The notes under the pieces were generated by a model. The model ran no database searches, had not been told where the DNA came from, and was given only the letters and a program-made list of their open reading frames with translations. Of a stretch of 64,000 nucleotides of DNA, positions 7,615-16,534 are shown piece after piece. The stretch comes from an uncultured Flavobacteriaceae bacterium (lineage in GTDB: Bacteria > Bacteroidota > Bacteroidia > Flavobacteriales > Flavobacteriaceae). The DNA is taken from positions 558,001 to 622,000 of the forward strand of contig CAJYAG010000002.1 of the NCBI GenBank assembly GCA_913065125.1, in the 5' to 3' direction. The translations under genes and the position numbers were made by a program. The first letter of the stretch is position 1. Every line of letters starts with the position of its first letter.

Positions 7615-7652
7615 TAATTGGTTGGTTTTTAGTTTCGTGGTAAATTACAGCT

Positions 7653-7776
7653 AACGTGTTTGTGTATGATTTCGTTGCGTGTTTCAGCAACTAAATTAGC
7701 AAATACAAACCGAATAGAAAATCCGCGAGGATTTTCGTAAGTAGGCGAGTACTAGCAATGAATTATACACGTTGTT
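7653..7776. repeat. attC-like site 8
   Basis: A 124-bp site of the main family. The central stem is GAAAATCC / GGATTTTC with a GCGA loop. The arms are GTTTGTGTATGATT and GAATTATACAC. The next cassette starts GTTGTAAAC and ends GTTTACAAC. Confidence 0.9.
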
Positions 7777-7788
7777 GTAAACTGTGCT

Positions 7789-8523
7789 TTATTTGTTTTT
7801 TATTCTATTTACTTTGACATAAAACCAAGGTACAGGTTCAAATCCATTAGATTCGTCATTCATATATTCCATTAGTTTGTCCCAATTCTCAAAGGTTTCT
7901 ATAAGTCCAAAATCATTTATTTTAATTCCGAATTTATCTTTTAAATCGTTCGATAAATCATTGCAATGAAATGAGTGGAAATCTCCACCAGCTTCAATTC
8001 CGATTATGTCGTAACCTAAAAACTCATTTTTTTCTAAATTAAGCTCTTTGGTTTTGAGTTTGTTATAAATTCCAACTTCTCCAGTAAACATTTCAGTCGG
8101 TTTAGTCATTTCCAAAGCTTCGCTCAAGTCAGATTCAGGAAAGCTGATACTTAATATTTCAAAGTCCGAATCGTTAGGAAAGAATTTTTCTTTGTATTCA
8201 GTCAATGTTTTTAAATCCGAAAATGTATTTATCCAACCAAGTTTATTTTCATTCAGCTTTATGTCAGCCCAAACTTGTATTTCCTCAACATTTTTGTCAG
8301 TCAGATTGAAAGTTCTTTTAGTTTCTTCTAATTCTTTCTTTTCAGTTGTTGCCCAAGAAATTGCCCAAGAGTCAAAAAAAGAGTCGTTTATACAACGACT
8401 ACAAGTATAGATTTCCGAACCTTTAATCGTTCCGTAGTCGATAGGCTTTATTTTAATCAGATAATATGCTCCAATGTAGTGTTTCACTCGGTTTTCGGCA
8501 TTGTTTACAACGTGTTTGTGCAT
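7789..8523 (-). CDS. Cassette gene: hypothetical soluble protein
   Basis: Up to 244 residues. The first ATG (8523) lies inside attC-9, so residues MHKHVV would be encoded by the recombination site. A GTG at 8487, giving VKHYIGAYYLIKIK, is the more natural start within the cassette. A CSRC pair sits near residue 41 and the C-terminus is aromatic-rich (FEPVPWFYVKV). No family recognised and no signal or membrane segment. It is the single gene of its cassette, with the stop 12 bp from attC-8. Confidence 0.6.
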   Translation of the reverse strand: MHKHVVNNAENRVKHYIGAYYLIKIKPIDYGTIKGSEIYTCSRCINDSFFDSWAISWATTEKKELEETKRTFNLTDKNVEEIQVWADIKLNENKLGWINTFSDLKTLTEYKEKFFPNDSDFEILSISFPESDLSEALEMTKPTEMFTGEVGIYNKLKTKELNLEKNEFLGYDIIGIEAGGDFHSFHCNDLSNDLKDKFGIKINDFGLIETFENWDKLMEYMNDESNGFEPVPWFYVKVNRIKNK

Positions 8524-8634
8524 GATTTGTTTGCGTGAATTTAGCCAATAAAATATAAATAATTACAAGCCTTTGAAGTCCACGAGGTTTTTCCGAAGGA
8601 AAAACTTATTAAGCAATTAATTATGCACGGTGTT
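8509..8634. repeat. attC-like site 9
   Basis: A 126-bp site with a different centre: the stem GTTTTTCC / GGAAAAAC. The outer arms GTTTGTGCATGATT and AATTATGCAC show a paired change relative to the usual TGTATGATT / AATTATACA, evidence that the two arms pair. Confidence 0.85.
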
Positions 8635-8651
8635 GGCAACTGTTTTTTATA

Positions 8652-9476
8652 TTAATCTCCTTTTCCTATTGGAACTATGACAAAAGCCCATTCAGCTTCA
8701 TCAGGAACTCCATATTTTTCTAAAAACTTTCCTCCTAAACCACTAACTTGAGATTTTTTATCCTCAATTTCAAGTCCGTAAGTTTTTCCAAACATAAATT
8801 TCACACCATTATTTAATTTGAGTGTATCTGTGTCTTTTAAATTAAAAACTCGAAACTTATTAGGTCTTATTGTTAGAGTTTCAATAATTCCAATTTCATC
8901 AGGAGTTTCATTGTAAATAAAAACTTTATATGTTTTTCCAGTTTTATTGTATTTGGCAGGGATTATAGAAATTTCATTACCATTTTCAATGAAAACGTTT
9001 CCATTTGAATCAGTCCATCTATTTGCTTTTTTCGTTTCAATTGGCTGTTCAATTTGTTTTATTATTCTATTTGTTTTTTCTGATTGTTCTTTTTGCAAAG
9101 TTTCTTGGAAAAACGTAGAGTAGATTAAAACAATAAAAGTCAGAATTGTAATAATAAAAACAGTCCATTTAAAATAGAACTCATTTCTTTTTTTTAGGTA
9201 TAATTTTTTAAACCCACCAATGTTTAAAAAATCTTTTATTTGAGAATCGAATACTGTGAAAATAGCACTTCCACTCAATAGTTGAATTCCTGTTTTTATC
9301 TGCTCTACTCTAATTATATAAAGTAATTTATTCAATTCAGAATCTGGAATATTTTTCAGTTTTTCGTTTCCATTAATGACTTTTTCAATATTAACGAATC
9401 CTCCATTACCTCTGTATTCAGCTTTTGTGAAATCCGTTAATAAAATATCTAATAATATTGATTGTTGTTTCGTCAT
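8652..9476 (-). CDS. Cassette gene: single-pass membrane protein
   Basis: A 274-residue protein with a helical N-terminal ~95 residues, one membrane helix at about 104-122 (WTVFIITILTFIVLIYSTFF), a short charged linker and a beta-rich C-terminal ~150 residues. No signal peptide. No family recognised. The arrangement suggests an intracellular or winged-helix-like N-terminus joined to an external domain. It is the only gene of its cassette, whose ends read GTTGGCAAC and GTTACCAAC. Confidence 0.6.
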   Translation of the reverse strand: MTKQQSILLDILLTDFTKAEYRGNGGFVNIEKVINGNEKLKNIPDSELNKLLYIIRVEQIKTGIQLLSGSAIFTVFDSQIKDFLNIGGFKKLYLKKRNEFYFKWTVFIITILTFIVLIYSTFFQETLQKEQSEKTNRIIKQIEQPIETKKANRWTDSNGNVFIENGNEISIIPAKYNKTGKTYKVFIYNETPDEIGIIETLTIRPNKFRVFNLKDTDTLKLNNGVKFMFGKTYGLEIEDKKSQVSGLGGKFLEKYGVPDEAEWAFVIVPIGKGD

Positions 9477-9491
9477 TCTTGTATTGTTACC

Positions 9492-9616
9492 AACGTGTTT
9501 ATATATGGTTTGTTGCGTGGTTTAAGCAACTAATTTAGCAAATAAATCACAGATAGAAAGTCCGCGAGGACTTTCGTAAGTAAACAAAAAGCCAGCAATA
9601 AATTATATATGGTGTT
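9492..9616. repeat. attC-like site 10
   Basis: A 125-bp site of the main family. The central stem is GAAAGTCC / GGACTTTC with a GCGA loop. The outer arms TTTATATATGG and AAATTATATATGG co-vary with each other. The next cassette starts GTTGGCAGTA and ends TACTGCCAAC. Confidence 0.88.
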
Positions 9617-9629
9617 GGCAGTAGTAATT

Positions 9630-10244
9630 TTATTCATTTTTCCACTTATTCAATAATTTTTCTAATTCAATTATATCTTTTCTTATTTCTTTGTCATTCA
9701 CAGTTTTCAAAGCTAAATCATTATGTTTTTTAGATTCATTATAATTGTCAAGTTTGTAAAATGCGTTCGCAATATTATAATTAAAAATTCCTGTTTTTTC
9801 AATATTTCTCTCAAGACTCAAACCTTTTTTCCAAATTTCTATAGCTTTTTCTTGTTCAGTAGATTTATTCAAAGCAACTCCATAACTCATATAAGTCAAG
9901 GTATTAGTTTTATTAAACTTCAGAGATTTTTCAAAATATTCGTAAGACTTATTAAAATTCCCAAAATTTGCTTCTATACTTCCTAAAGAATTTAAAATTG
10001 AAGAATTTTCAGGTTCTCTTAAAAGTGATTTATTAAAATACTTTTTCGCTTTTTTCAGGTTTTCATTTCTCAATTCAGTTATTCCTAAATTGTAATTTAA
10101 AATGGATAATGAATCTTTAAATTCAAAACTACTTTTCTCAACCAAATGAGCATCTCCACCAATTCTATTCAGAAGATTTTCGGGTTTTTTCTTACAGCTT
10201 ATTGTAAATATTAAAATAGAAATAAATAATATTTTCCTTATCAA
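9630..10244 (-). CDS. Cassette gene: TPR-repeat lipoprotein
   Basis: A tetratricopeptide-repeat protein with a lipoprotein signal (IRKILFISILIFTISCKKK, lipid cysteine at the end). There is no ATG in frame. A TTG at 10244 gives a normal signal peptide, while a TTG at 10283 would begin inside attC-11, so I prefer 10244. TPR-type helices run from about residue 60 to 180 of the product (for example YNLGITELRNENLKKAKKYF). Expected on the outer or inner membrane facing the periplasm, as a protein-binding scaffold. It is the only gene of its cassette. Confidence 0.65.
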   Translation of the reverse strand: MIRKILFISILIFTISCKKKPENLLNRIGGDAHLVEKSSFEFKDSLSILNYNLGITELRNENLKKAKKYFNKSLLREPENSSILNSLGSIEANFGNFNKSYEYFEKSLKFNKTNTLTYMSYGVALNKSTEQEKAIEIWKKGLSLERNIEKTGIFNYNIANAFYKLDNYNESKKHNDLALKTVNDKEIRKDIIELEKLLNKWKNE

Positions 10245-10281
10245 ATTAATTTTGGTTTTACGTTCATTTCTTATTACTGCC

Positions 10282-10407
10282 AACGTTTATGTATATGGAA
10301 AGTTGCGTGTTTGTGTGCGAGGATTTTCCGAAGGAAAATCAGAAGCTAGCAAACAAAGCAACTAACATTGATTAAGCACAAAACAGCAATTTTTTATATA
10401 CTTTGTT
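10282..10407. repeat. attC-like site 11
   Basis: A 126-bp site. The centre is GATTTTCC / GGAAAATC, and the outer arms TTTATGTATATGGAAAG and TTTTTTATATACTTTG pair. The next cassette starts GTTAGGCTTA and ends TAAGCCTAAC. Confidence 0.83.
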
Positions 10408-10419
10408 AGGCTTAGTTGT

Positions 10420-10929
10420 TTAATAATTTTCTCGAAGGATTTCCCCTAATTTTGGCATCAACAAATCAAATCCTTTCATTAAACTTAATAGTTTTCCTTG
10501 TCTGGCTCCAAAAGAATTTGCTGTTAGACATTCAGTCATTTTTTTTCTCAATTGTTTTATTTCATTTCTTAATTCGTTGTTATCAATTCTTTCGGCTTTA
10601 ATAGATATTTGCCTAAAAGAATCTCCAATTTCTTTATCCAAATCAGCACTCAGACTTGATAAGTTCCATTCTCTTGTATTTTCATAATCCTCTAGGTCTT
10701 CTAAATGTGCTTTTGTAACTAACCGCATTGAGTGAGATAGTTTTCCCTGTAGGTCAAGAAGATTATCTCTTTGGAATTCTCTAAATAACTCTTCACGTTT
10801 AAATTTTTCAGTACTTTTTTGAATATTGATGCTATTTTTGCCATTCAAATATGTTGCGAAAATACTAGCTGAAGCTCCTACAATTGTTCCTAAAATTGTT
10901 CCAATAAATCCCCAAGTTGCAGGTTCCAT
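10420..10929 (-). CDS. Cassette gene: membrane-anchored helical protein
   Basis: A 169-residue protein with one N-terminal membrane helix (residues about 5-27, WGFIGTILGTIVGASASIFA) and a long helical, charged remainder that may form a coiled coil. No family recognised. It resembles in layout small phage- or defence-island membrane proteins of unknown role. It is the only gene of its cassette, whose end words match over 10 bp. Confidence 0.6.
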   Translation of the reverse strand: MEPATWGFIGTILGTIVGASASIFATYLNGKNSINIQKSTEKFKREELFREFQRDNLLDLQGKLSHSMRLVTKAHLEDLEDYENTREWNLSSLSADLDKEIGDSFRQISIKAERIDNNELRNEIKQLRKKMTECLTANSFGARQGKLLSLMKGFDLLMPKLGEILRENY

Positions 10930-10953
10930 TTATGTTTGTTTTTAATTAAGCCT

Positions 10954-11077
10954 AACGTGTTTGTGTATGATTTCGTTGCGTGGTTAAGCACTAAAGTTAG
11001 CAAATAAATCACAGATAGAAAGTCCGCGAGGACTTTCGTAAGTAAGCTATAACTAGCAATGAATTATACACGGTGTT
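10954..11077. repeat. attC-like site 12
   Basis: A 124-bp site. The central stem is GAAAGTCC / GGACTTTC with a GCGA loop. It is closely similar to site 15, which ends a cassette carrying the same 136-residue gene. The stop codon of that gene overlaps the terminal GTT. Confidence 0.9.
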
Positions 11078-11486
11078 ACCTGCTGGCTTTATTCAGTTTT
11101 TTATCTTTTATTTTTTCAAAACTATATTTTCCAATTCGGACTAAAATCAGAACGATAGCAACTACTGCTGAAAACCAAGCTGTATTATAAACTCCGTAAT
11201 AAAATTGGTCGATTGGAATAAAATCCGAAAATTCAGTTCCTAAAATTATACACACTAAAAATATTCGGATTGCTGTTTTAAACCAACTCGGTTTAGTCAG
11301 CATTTCATAAATTCCAACTATAAAAACAAATAAAAATAGTGAATCGTAAGTTATATTTAGATTAATCAGAGAATCAAGTTCGGGATTTTCTTTTTTCCAT
11401 TCTTGAAGTTTAAAATATTCTTTTACAGATAGAATTAGTTGAATAAGAATTACAATTATTGAAAAAAGCGGTTTATAGAATTTCAT
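11076..11486 (-). CDS. Cassette gene: four-helix membrane protein (copy 1)
   Basis: A 136-residue protein with about four membrane helices (near 7-22, 48-62, 72-90 and 102-118). It is almost the same protein as that at 17213-17623, differing mainly at the last 15 residues. It is the second gene of a two-gene cassette and starts 4 bp after the stop of the gene at 11491, so they are co-transcribed. Its stop codon lies in the attC border. No family recognised. The repeated pairing with different first genes suggests a membrane partner or helper. Confidence 0.7.
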   Translation of the reverse strand: MKFYKPLFSIIVILIQLILSVKEYFKLQEWKKENPELDSLINLNITYDSLFLFVFIVGIYEMLTKPSWFKTAIRIFLVCIILGTEFSDFIPIDQFYYGVYNTAWFSAVVAIVLILVRIGKYSFEKIKDKKLNKASR

Positions 11487-11490
11487 CGAA

Positions 11491-11871
11491 TTAATCTATT
11501 TTTATTTCAATAACTTTATTTTCTAAATCGATTTCAATCCATTCAGTTTGAGATTCCAAATCAGTAATGCATTCAGTCAAATCAATTCCTTTAGCATATT
11601 TACTTAATGCTCTTTTTCCGAAATGAATAGTCGCTTTAAATTCCGTTTGTCCTGTTTTTCCAATCCACGCTTTAGTTACTATTTTTCGTTTGTCATTCAG
11701 GTGTTTTTTTGTCAACTGTTTTTCTGTCGCAAACCACGAAACTCCATCACACCAAAACCCTTTTAATTCTGGGTCAGTCGATTTTTCCAATTCGTGACAA
11801 ATTCTGTATTCAAGTCGAGTGCAGAATTCCTCATTAAATGGTGTCTCGATATTTTGTTGTGAGTTCGTCAT
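11491..11871 (-). CDS. Cassette gene: small soluble protein, unknown
   Basis: A 126-residue protein, first gene of the two-gene cassette that also holds the membrane protein at 11076-11486. It has a C-terminal beta-rich part (TEWIEIDLENKVIEIKI) and a helical region in the middle. No known motif seen. In the sister cassette the same position is taken by a DUF2750 protein. Size and setting would fit an immunity-like protein, but that is speculation. Confidence 0.6.
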   Translation of the reverse strand: MTNSQQNIETPFNEEFCTRLEYRICHELEKSTDPELKGFWCDGVSWFATEKQLTKKHLNDKRKIVTKAWIGKTGQTEFKATIHFGKRALSKYAKGIDLTECITDLESQTEWIEIDLENKVIEIKID

Positions 11872-11885
11872 TTCAGCTTGCAGGT

Positions 11886-12074
11886 AACGGTCTTGTGTAT
11901 GAAACGTAGCGTATAAAAAGACGCTAACTTTTCGGATTTAGCACGAGCCGAATTTTTAATTTTTATGTTTAATTTTCTTTTTCTAAATATACAAAATTAA
12001 AAATTTGGCGTACTTTGTAAATAAGCAAAAACCTCTTGAAAAGCCTATAATAGCTATGTTTTATACACGTTGTT
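11886..12074. repeat. attC-like site 13 (long variant)
   Basis: At 189 bp this is the longest site of the array. The outer arms are GTCTTGTGTATGAAAC and GTTTTATACAC. The centre is a 17-bp stem between 11947-11963 and 11993-12009 (arms GCCGAATTTTTAATTTT and AAAATTAAAAATTTGGC). The following cassette starts GTTAGCCAC and ends GTGGCTAAC, 4.3 kb apart. Confidence 0.8.
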
Positions 12075-12189
12075 AGCCACTGGCTTTTTCCGCAAACTTG
12101 CTAGCGTTGGCAAAGACATACTCTTTTGCAATTTTTGGCTTGTGTGTTGGCTGAAGCGAATTGCAAATGTGTATGGCTTTAAGCGTTGG
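12075..12189. other. Non-coding left flank of the restriction-modification cassette
   Basis: These 115 bp between attC-13 and the restriction-modification gene hold no gene. The words GCGTTGGC (near 12113) and AAGCGTTGGCT (near 12181) recur, and a related GCGCGTTGGCTTT lies near the other end of the cassette (about 16373). They may be remnants of older recombination borders. Confidence 0.4.
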
Positions 12190-15100
12190 CTATTTCAAAT
12201 ATTTGTTTAATATGATTTGTTTCTTTTCATTTGAACTATCTATTATTGAATTCGCTTTAGATATAACTTTCTCTAACTTCTCAATTTTTGCAATAAAGCT
12301 CTTTTGGTCTTCTAGATTTAATAATGGAATTTCTAATTCTTCATAAAATTTAATCGGTACTCTTTTGTGACCACTTGAACCAGTCATTTTTTTCTGAGCA
12401 TCTTTTCTAATACTTTCTCTATTTAAAAGTGTAAACAAATATTTACTATCTATTTTATCTGAGACTCTTAATACGTGAAATTCCGAACTTCCCATTCCTA
12501 AATTATTTGTAAGCCCTTTTGCAATTGCACATTTTCCATTTTCCATTGAAGGTGTAATTTTAGCAATAAGAATGTCATTTTCTTTAAAATAGGTATAACT
12601 TCCTTTTTTTAAATCTTTGAAAGGTCTATCAACTTTTTCAATTATATAACCGTCATTACTTACAGATGCCATTTCAATAAATGACATAATTGTATTTTCA
12701 TCTAAATCGGTTATTTCTCTTTTTGAAGGATTCGTAATTACTATACTTTTAATCTTAACTTTCTTGACATCAATTGATTTTATGTTATTTTCTATTTGAA
12801 TTTGAGCTTTCTCAATCTCTTCTTTTGCTTTTTTAACTTTAATATCAATTTTACTACAATCAGATATGATTTTATCTTGAATATCTTTTGGTGGAAGAGG
12901 AATTTTAATATTATCAATCGTACCAGACAGATTATTTATATTTGAACCACTGGCGTAATTGCTAAAAGATTCTCTGTAAAAATTACTATTTAATAACTCA
13001 AAAAGATATTTATTACTTATAGTTTTGTTTGCTCTAATAATACCCATAAAGCCTCCAGCATAATATTCTGTATTATGATCTATATAAGCTACCTTCCCTA
13101 AATGTTCTTTACTGCCACTTGATAAGCAAATAAATATATCATCTTTACTTAGCTTTTTTGATTCGTCTATGCTAATACTGTTTTTTATATAAACCTCTTT
13201 CTTAATTACAAAATCTCCAGTAATCGCAATATTGTCTGCTGTTAGTATTGTATTGTCTGTTTTGTCAGTAACTTGGTCATCTTTTGAATAAGTTACACCT
13301 CTGGTTAAGTCAGAAACTTTATAGAGTTTGACTAACTGATATTTACCAACATATGCTATTTTTTTATCTGCACTTAAATCTATTTTCTTTATGAATTTTC
13401 TACTATTAAAATCGAGCATTTCTATTAAGCTCAATTTCTTTACATATGTTTTTAGTGTTTCAGGAATTAGTACACTTTCACTTTCATAATTTGATTTTAT
13501 AAGAGTGTTTATTTTGTTTGGGTCATCAAAATTATTTGGGTTATATAAAGGTGTTTCTATATTAGATAAACTTTGTAGATTTTCTAATACTCTTTTGTCT
13601 TCATCATCTATTGTTTCGTCCTCAATCTTTGTTTTTACACTCGAAATATATTGGATACCTTCATTTCCTCTTGCTGAACTCCAGTCATAACCAAGAAACT
13701 TTTTGTTTTCTGTATTTTTACTTGGTGCAGTAACAATTATTATTTCTGGATTATTATATGCCAAACAATAGAAGTAAAGCTTTTCTTGTTCAATCGCACG
13801 AATGAATTTAGTTAAGGATTCAATTCTTTTTTTGTTGATTACTTCTTGTTCTTCTTTAGTTAAAGACTTAAACTTCTTATCCTTTTGAAGTTTAGTAAGG
13901 CTAGATTTTTTGTCAAAATCTTCTAAATATTCAGCAAAAACTTCAAGTTCTAGAAGTTTGTCATCTAATTTATTTTTCAATAAACTTTTGTATAATTTAA
14001 TATCTATTTCTTGATATTCGCAGTACTTTTCTAGCAGAAAACTACTTTTAAAAAACTTTTCATTTGTCTCAAAATCACCATTAAACCAAACTTCTACCAT
14101 ATTTTGATAATGATCTGCGATGTTTGGATTTTCTTTTCTACGTCTTAAGAATAATGTTGCTGTTGTCGTTGGTGTTTTTCCAAATGTATTACTCTCTAGT
14201 TTTGTGATAGAAACAATGTCGAAATATTTTAAAATTATTTCACGTGTGGAAACGTAAATTTTTGGCGTGTCTTTAGTTAAAATTGAAATAGGTAAAACTA
14301 TTGCTGCAACTGCATCTGGTTTTAGCATTTGCTTTGCACGTTCTATAAAAAAACATTCAATAGAGTTACTTGTAGAGTATGTTTTTTTATTGATTATATC
14401 TTTATGTGATAAATCATATTTATTGATGTCATTCTTACTTAGAGTTTCTAAAAAGCCAGTTACGCTATATGGTGGATTAGCTACAAGAACATCAAAAGAA
14501 TTATCTTTAATATCTCTATTTGTTGCCAAAGCATCACAATGATGAAGTGTCATTTCGTGATTATACATAAAAGAACTAACCTTTGTTACTTTTGATAATC
14601 TATATTCTTTTTCAATCCCTGTAATTACACTATTTGGATTTTTGAGTGCATATTCATTTAAAAAATGTCCAGCTCCACAAGCGTAATCAATTACTTGTGG
14701 TTCTTCCATTTTTGGTAATGAGTTGACAATGAATTTAACAATTGGCATAGGCGTGAAAAATTGCCCTTCACTTTGTTTTACTCCATTATCTAAAAATCCT
14801 TCAAACATATCGCCTAAAAATTGGTCTTCTTCACCATCAGTTAAATGTATATCTTGGAAAAGTTGAATTATTTTAAGCAGAACCTCAAAGTTTTGATAGA
14901 AAAGTTCTTTGTTGTGAACATCTATAAAAGCAAAGTCATTATTTGTAAAGAATTTTAGTTTCTTAAAAAACTCTTTTATAGCTTTTTCTGTTGCACTTGG
15001 ATTTCCTTTAAAGTCGGAAAATGCATTTTCTATATCACTGTTGGCAATGTATGTTATATCATCTTTTAAATGAATTTCCATACCTTCTTTATATAGCTTT

Positions 15101-16032
15101 TGAAGTCTATCTTGCAAATCGTAAGGATCATCAAAAGCGTTACCTTTCCAGTAAAACTTTAGGTCATCTTTATTTATAGTTTCATCAACTACTTTACAAA
15201 GAAATAAGTTAATTAGCTTGTCAAAAGCATTTTCTCGTCCGCTTACATTATGTTGTCTAAGTATTTTTGCAAATTCGTGATATTTACCTTGTATGTCTTT
15301 AGAAGAAACCGTTTCTAAATCTTCAATGGTATAATTAGTTTTACCAATTTTACCTTTCGGAACTCCTTTTTCAAAAATTCCTTTAGTTGAATAGTCAAGT
15401 TTATAAGTTTCTGACCAAGCTTTAAATATGTCTTCTTTATTTTTCTTTTTAGCTTCTTCAAACGATAACAGTTCTTTTTCTTTATTGTCTTCTAAATATT
15501 GTTTACTATCATTTAAACTAATCAAATGGTATTTAGATTTAACCTTGTCATCTATCAAACCTGATGAATATAAGCACAAGTATTGTGTTTCTCTTTTGTT
15601 CGTTAGATATCTAAACAGTTGATCTCCATCAAGTAAAGTTTTTTGCCAGTGCAAATCAAATTCCTTTCCAAATGTTTTACATTCAATAATTAATAGGACT
15701 TGGTTCGAATTGTCTTTAACAATTATATCTGCACGACCACCACCATCATCTTTTTTTATTTTACCATAAACTTGTTCTAGTTCAATGTTTTCTGGTTTGT
15801 ATTCTTTCTCTAAAAGATTATTAACACATTCAAATACTACAAAATTTTCTTTCTGAGAAAAGTTTGTGGTTGTCGCACTTCCTTTTTTTATTTCTTTAGG
15901 AAAAATCAACTTTTCATTTTTGAAATCTGCTTTTAAAACAGCTCCATTGCTATATTTTTTTGAGTATACTTCTTTACTTTTTTTGAATCCGAGTTTCTCT
16001 AAAACCAGATTGAAATTCTCTTTATTTATCAT
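12190..16032 (-). CDS. Fused restriction-methylation-specificity enzyme (type IIG/type I-like)
   Basis: A 1280-residue protein uniting all parts of a restriction system. The N-terminus is HsdR_N-like with a nuclease site (D102, then E117 and K119 in IIECKT). Next comes an N6-adenine methyltransferase: an FTP word at 425-427, motif I DYACGAGHFL at 448-457, and NPPY at 518-521. The last ~450 residues hold two target-recognition parts each ending in an HsdS-type helical spacer (IPLPPKDIQDKI and IPLLNLEDQKSFIAKI). It needs no separate subunits to modify or cut DNA. It lies downstream of and overlaps by 11 bp the XRE regulator gene. This largest cassette of the array is a complete anti-phage system. 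Two recognition parts suggest a bipartite target. Confidence 0.93.
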   Translation of the reverse strand: MINKENFNLVLEKLGFKKSKEVYSKKYSNGAVLKADFKNEKLIFPKEIKKGSATTTNFSQKENFVVFECVNNLLEKEYKPENIELEQVYGKIKKDDGGGRADIIVKDNSNQVLLIIECKTFGKEFDLHWQKTLLDGDQLFRYLTNKRETQYLCLYSSGLIDDKVKSKYHLISLNDSKQYLEDNKEKELLSFEEAKKKNKEDIFKAWSETYKLDYSTKGIFEKGVPKGKIGKTNYTIEDLETVSSKDIQGKYHEFAKILRQHNVSGRENAFDKLINLFLCKVVDETINKDDLKFYWKGNAFDDPYDLQDRLQKLYKEGMEIHLKDDITYIANSDIENAFSDFKGNPSATEKAIKEFFKKLKFFTNNDFAFIDVHNKELFYQNFEVLLKIIQLFQDIHLTDGEEDQFLGDMFEGFLDNGVKQSEGQFFTPMPIVKFIVNSLPKMEEPQVIDYACGAGHFLNEYALKNPNSVITGIEKEYRLSKVTKVSSFMYNHEMTLHHCDALATNRDIKDNSFDVLVANPPYSVTGFLETLSKNDINKYDLSHKDIINKKTYSTSNSIECFFIERAKQMLKPDAVAAIVLPISILTKDTPKIYVSTREIILKYFDIVSITKLESNTFGKTPTTTATLFLRRRKENPNIADHYQNMVEVWFNGDFETNEKFFKSSFLLEKYCEYQEIDIKLYKSLLKNKLDDKLLELEVFAEYLEDFDKKSSLTKLQKDKKFKSLTKEEQEVINKKRIESLTKFIRAIEQEKLYFYCLAYNNPEIIIVTAPSKNTENKKFLGYDWSSARGNEGIQYISSVKTKIEDETIDDEDKRVLENLQSLSNIETPLYNPNNFDDPNKINTLIKSNYESESVLIPETLKTYVKKLSLIEMLDFNSRKFIKKIDLSADKKIAYVGKYQLVKLYKVSDLTRGVTYSKDDQVTDKTDNTILTADNIAITGDFVIKKEVYIKNSISIDESKKLSKDDIFICLSSGSKEHLGKVAYIDHNTEYYAGGFMGIIRANKTISNKYLFELLNSNFYRESFSNYASGSNINNLSGTIDNIKIPLPPKDIQDKIISDCSKIDIKVKKAKEEIEKAQIQIENNIKSIDVKKVKIKSIVITNPSKREITDLDENTIMSFIEMASVSNDGYIIEKVDRPFKDLKKGSYTYFKENDILIAKITPSMENGKCAIAKGLTNNLGMGSSEFHVLRVSDKIDSKYLFTLLNRESIRKDAQKKMTGSSGHKRVPIKFYEELEIPLLNLEDQKSFIAKIEKLEKVISKANSIIDSSNEKKQIILNKYLK

Positions 16033-16231
16033 TTATATTGTCTTTGTTAGAGATAATTAACTCTTTTATGTCTATATCCAAAATGTTTGCAATTTCCATT
16101 AAGGTTTCCAATCGTGGTTGTTGTCTGTTTTGAACATAAGCATTTACCATATTGTAGCTTTTGCCTAGTTTTTCAGCCAACCAAGTTTGTTTAATTCCTT
16201 TCTGTTCCAATACTTCCTTAATTCGGTTCAT
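16022..16231 (-). CDS. XRE-family regulator (controller-like) of the restriction system
   Basis: A 69-residue helix-turn-helix protein (KQTWLAEKLGKSYNMVNAYV is the HTH core), the size of restriction-modification C proteins. Its last 11 bp overlap the start of the restriction-methylation gene, which it very likely controls. C proteins delay nuclease expression after entry into a new host, useful for a mobile cassette. The upstream 170 bp to attC-14 would hold its operator; I could not define it by eye. Confidence 0.88.
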   Translation of the reverse strand: MNRIKEVLEQKGIKQTWLAEKLGKSYNMVNAYVQNRQQPRLETLMEIANILDIDIKELIISNKDNINDK

Positions 16232-16401
16232 TTCAGACGTTTTTTTCAGTCCACTAATTTACATTTATATCTCATAAAACTGTGTATTAAATCAAAATAT
16301 TTTCGTGTAGTTTTGGGTGAAGGCAAGCTCTTTTTATTTTTTGAGGCACGAAGAAAATGAAATGTGCTTGACTGCGCGTTGGCTTTTCAGAGCTTGTGGC
16401 T

Positions 16402-16526
16402 AACGTGTTTGTATAAGCTTTGTTGCGTTGTTTAAGCAGTGAATTTAGTAAATAAAACACGAACGGTGAAATTCCGGAGGAATTTCCCAAGTGAGCTAAA
16501 ACCAGCAATAAAGTTTATACAGTGTT
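16402..16526. repeat. attC-like site 14
   Basis: A 125-bp site. The central stem is GAAATTCC / GGAATTTC, another paired change. The outer arms are GTTTGTATAAGCTTTG and AAAGTTTATACAG. The next cassette starts GTTGTACATA and ends TATGTACAAC. Confidence 0.87.
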
Positions 16527-16534
16527 GTACATAG

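Noticed and set aside
16287..16508. 73-residue minus-strand frame upstream of the XRE gene
   Set aside because: Half of it lies in attC-14 and the rest in the regulator's upstream region. No recognisable protein features.
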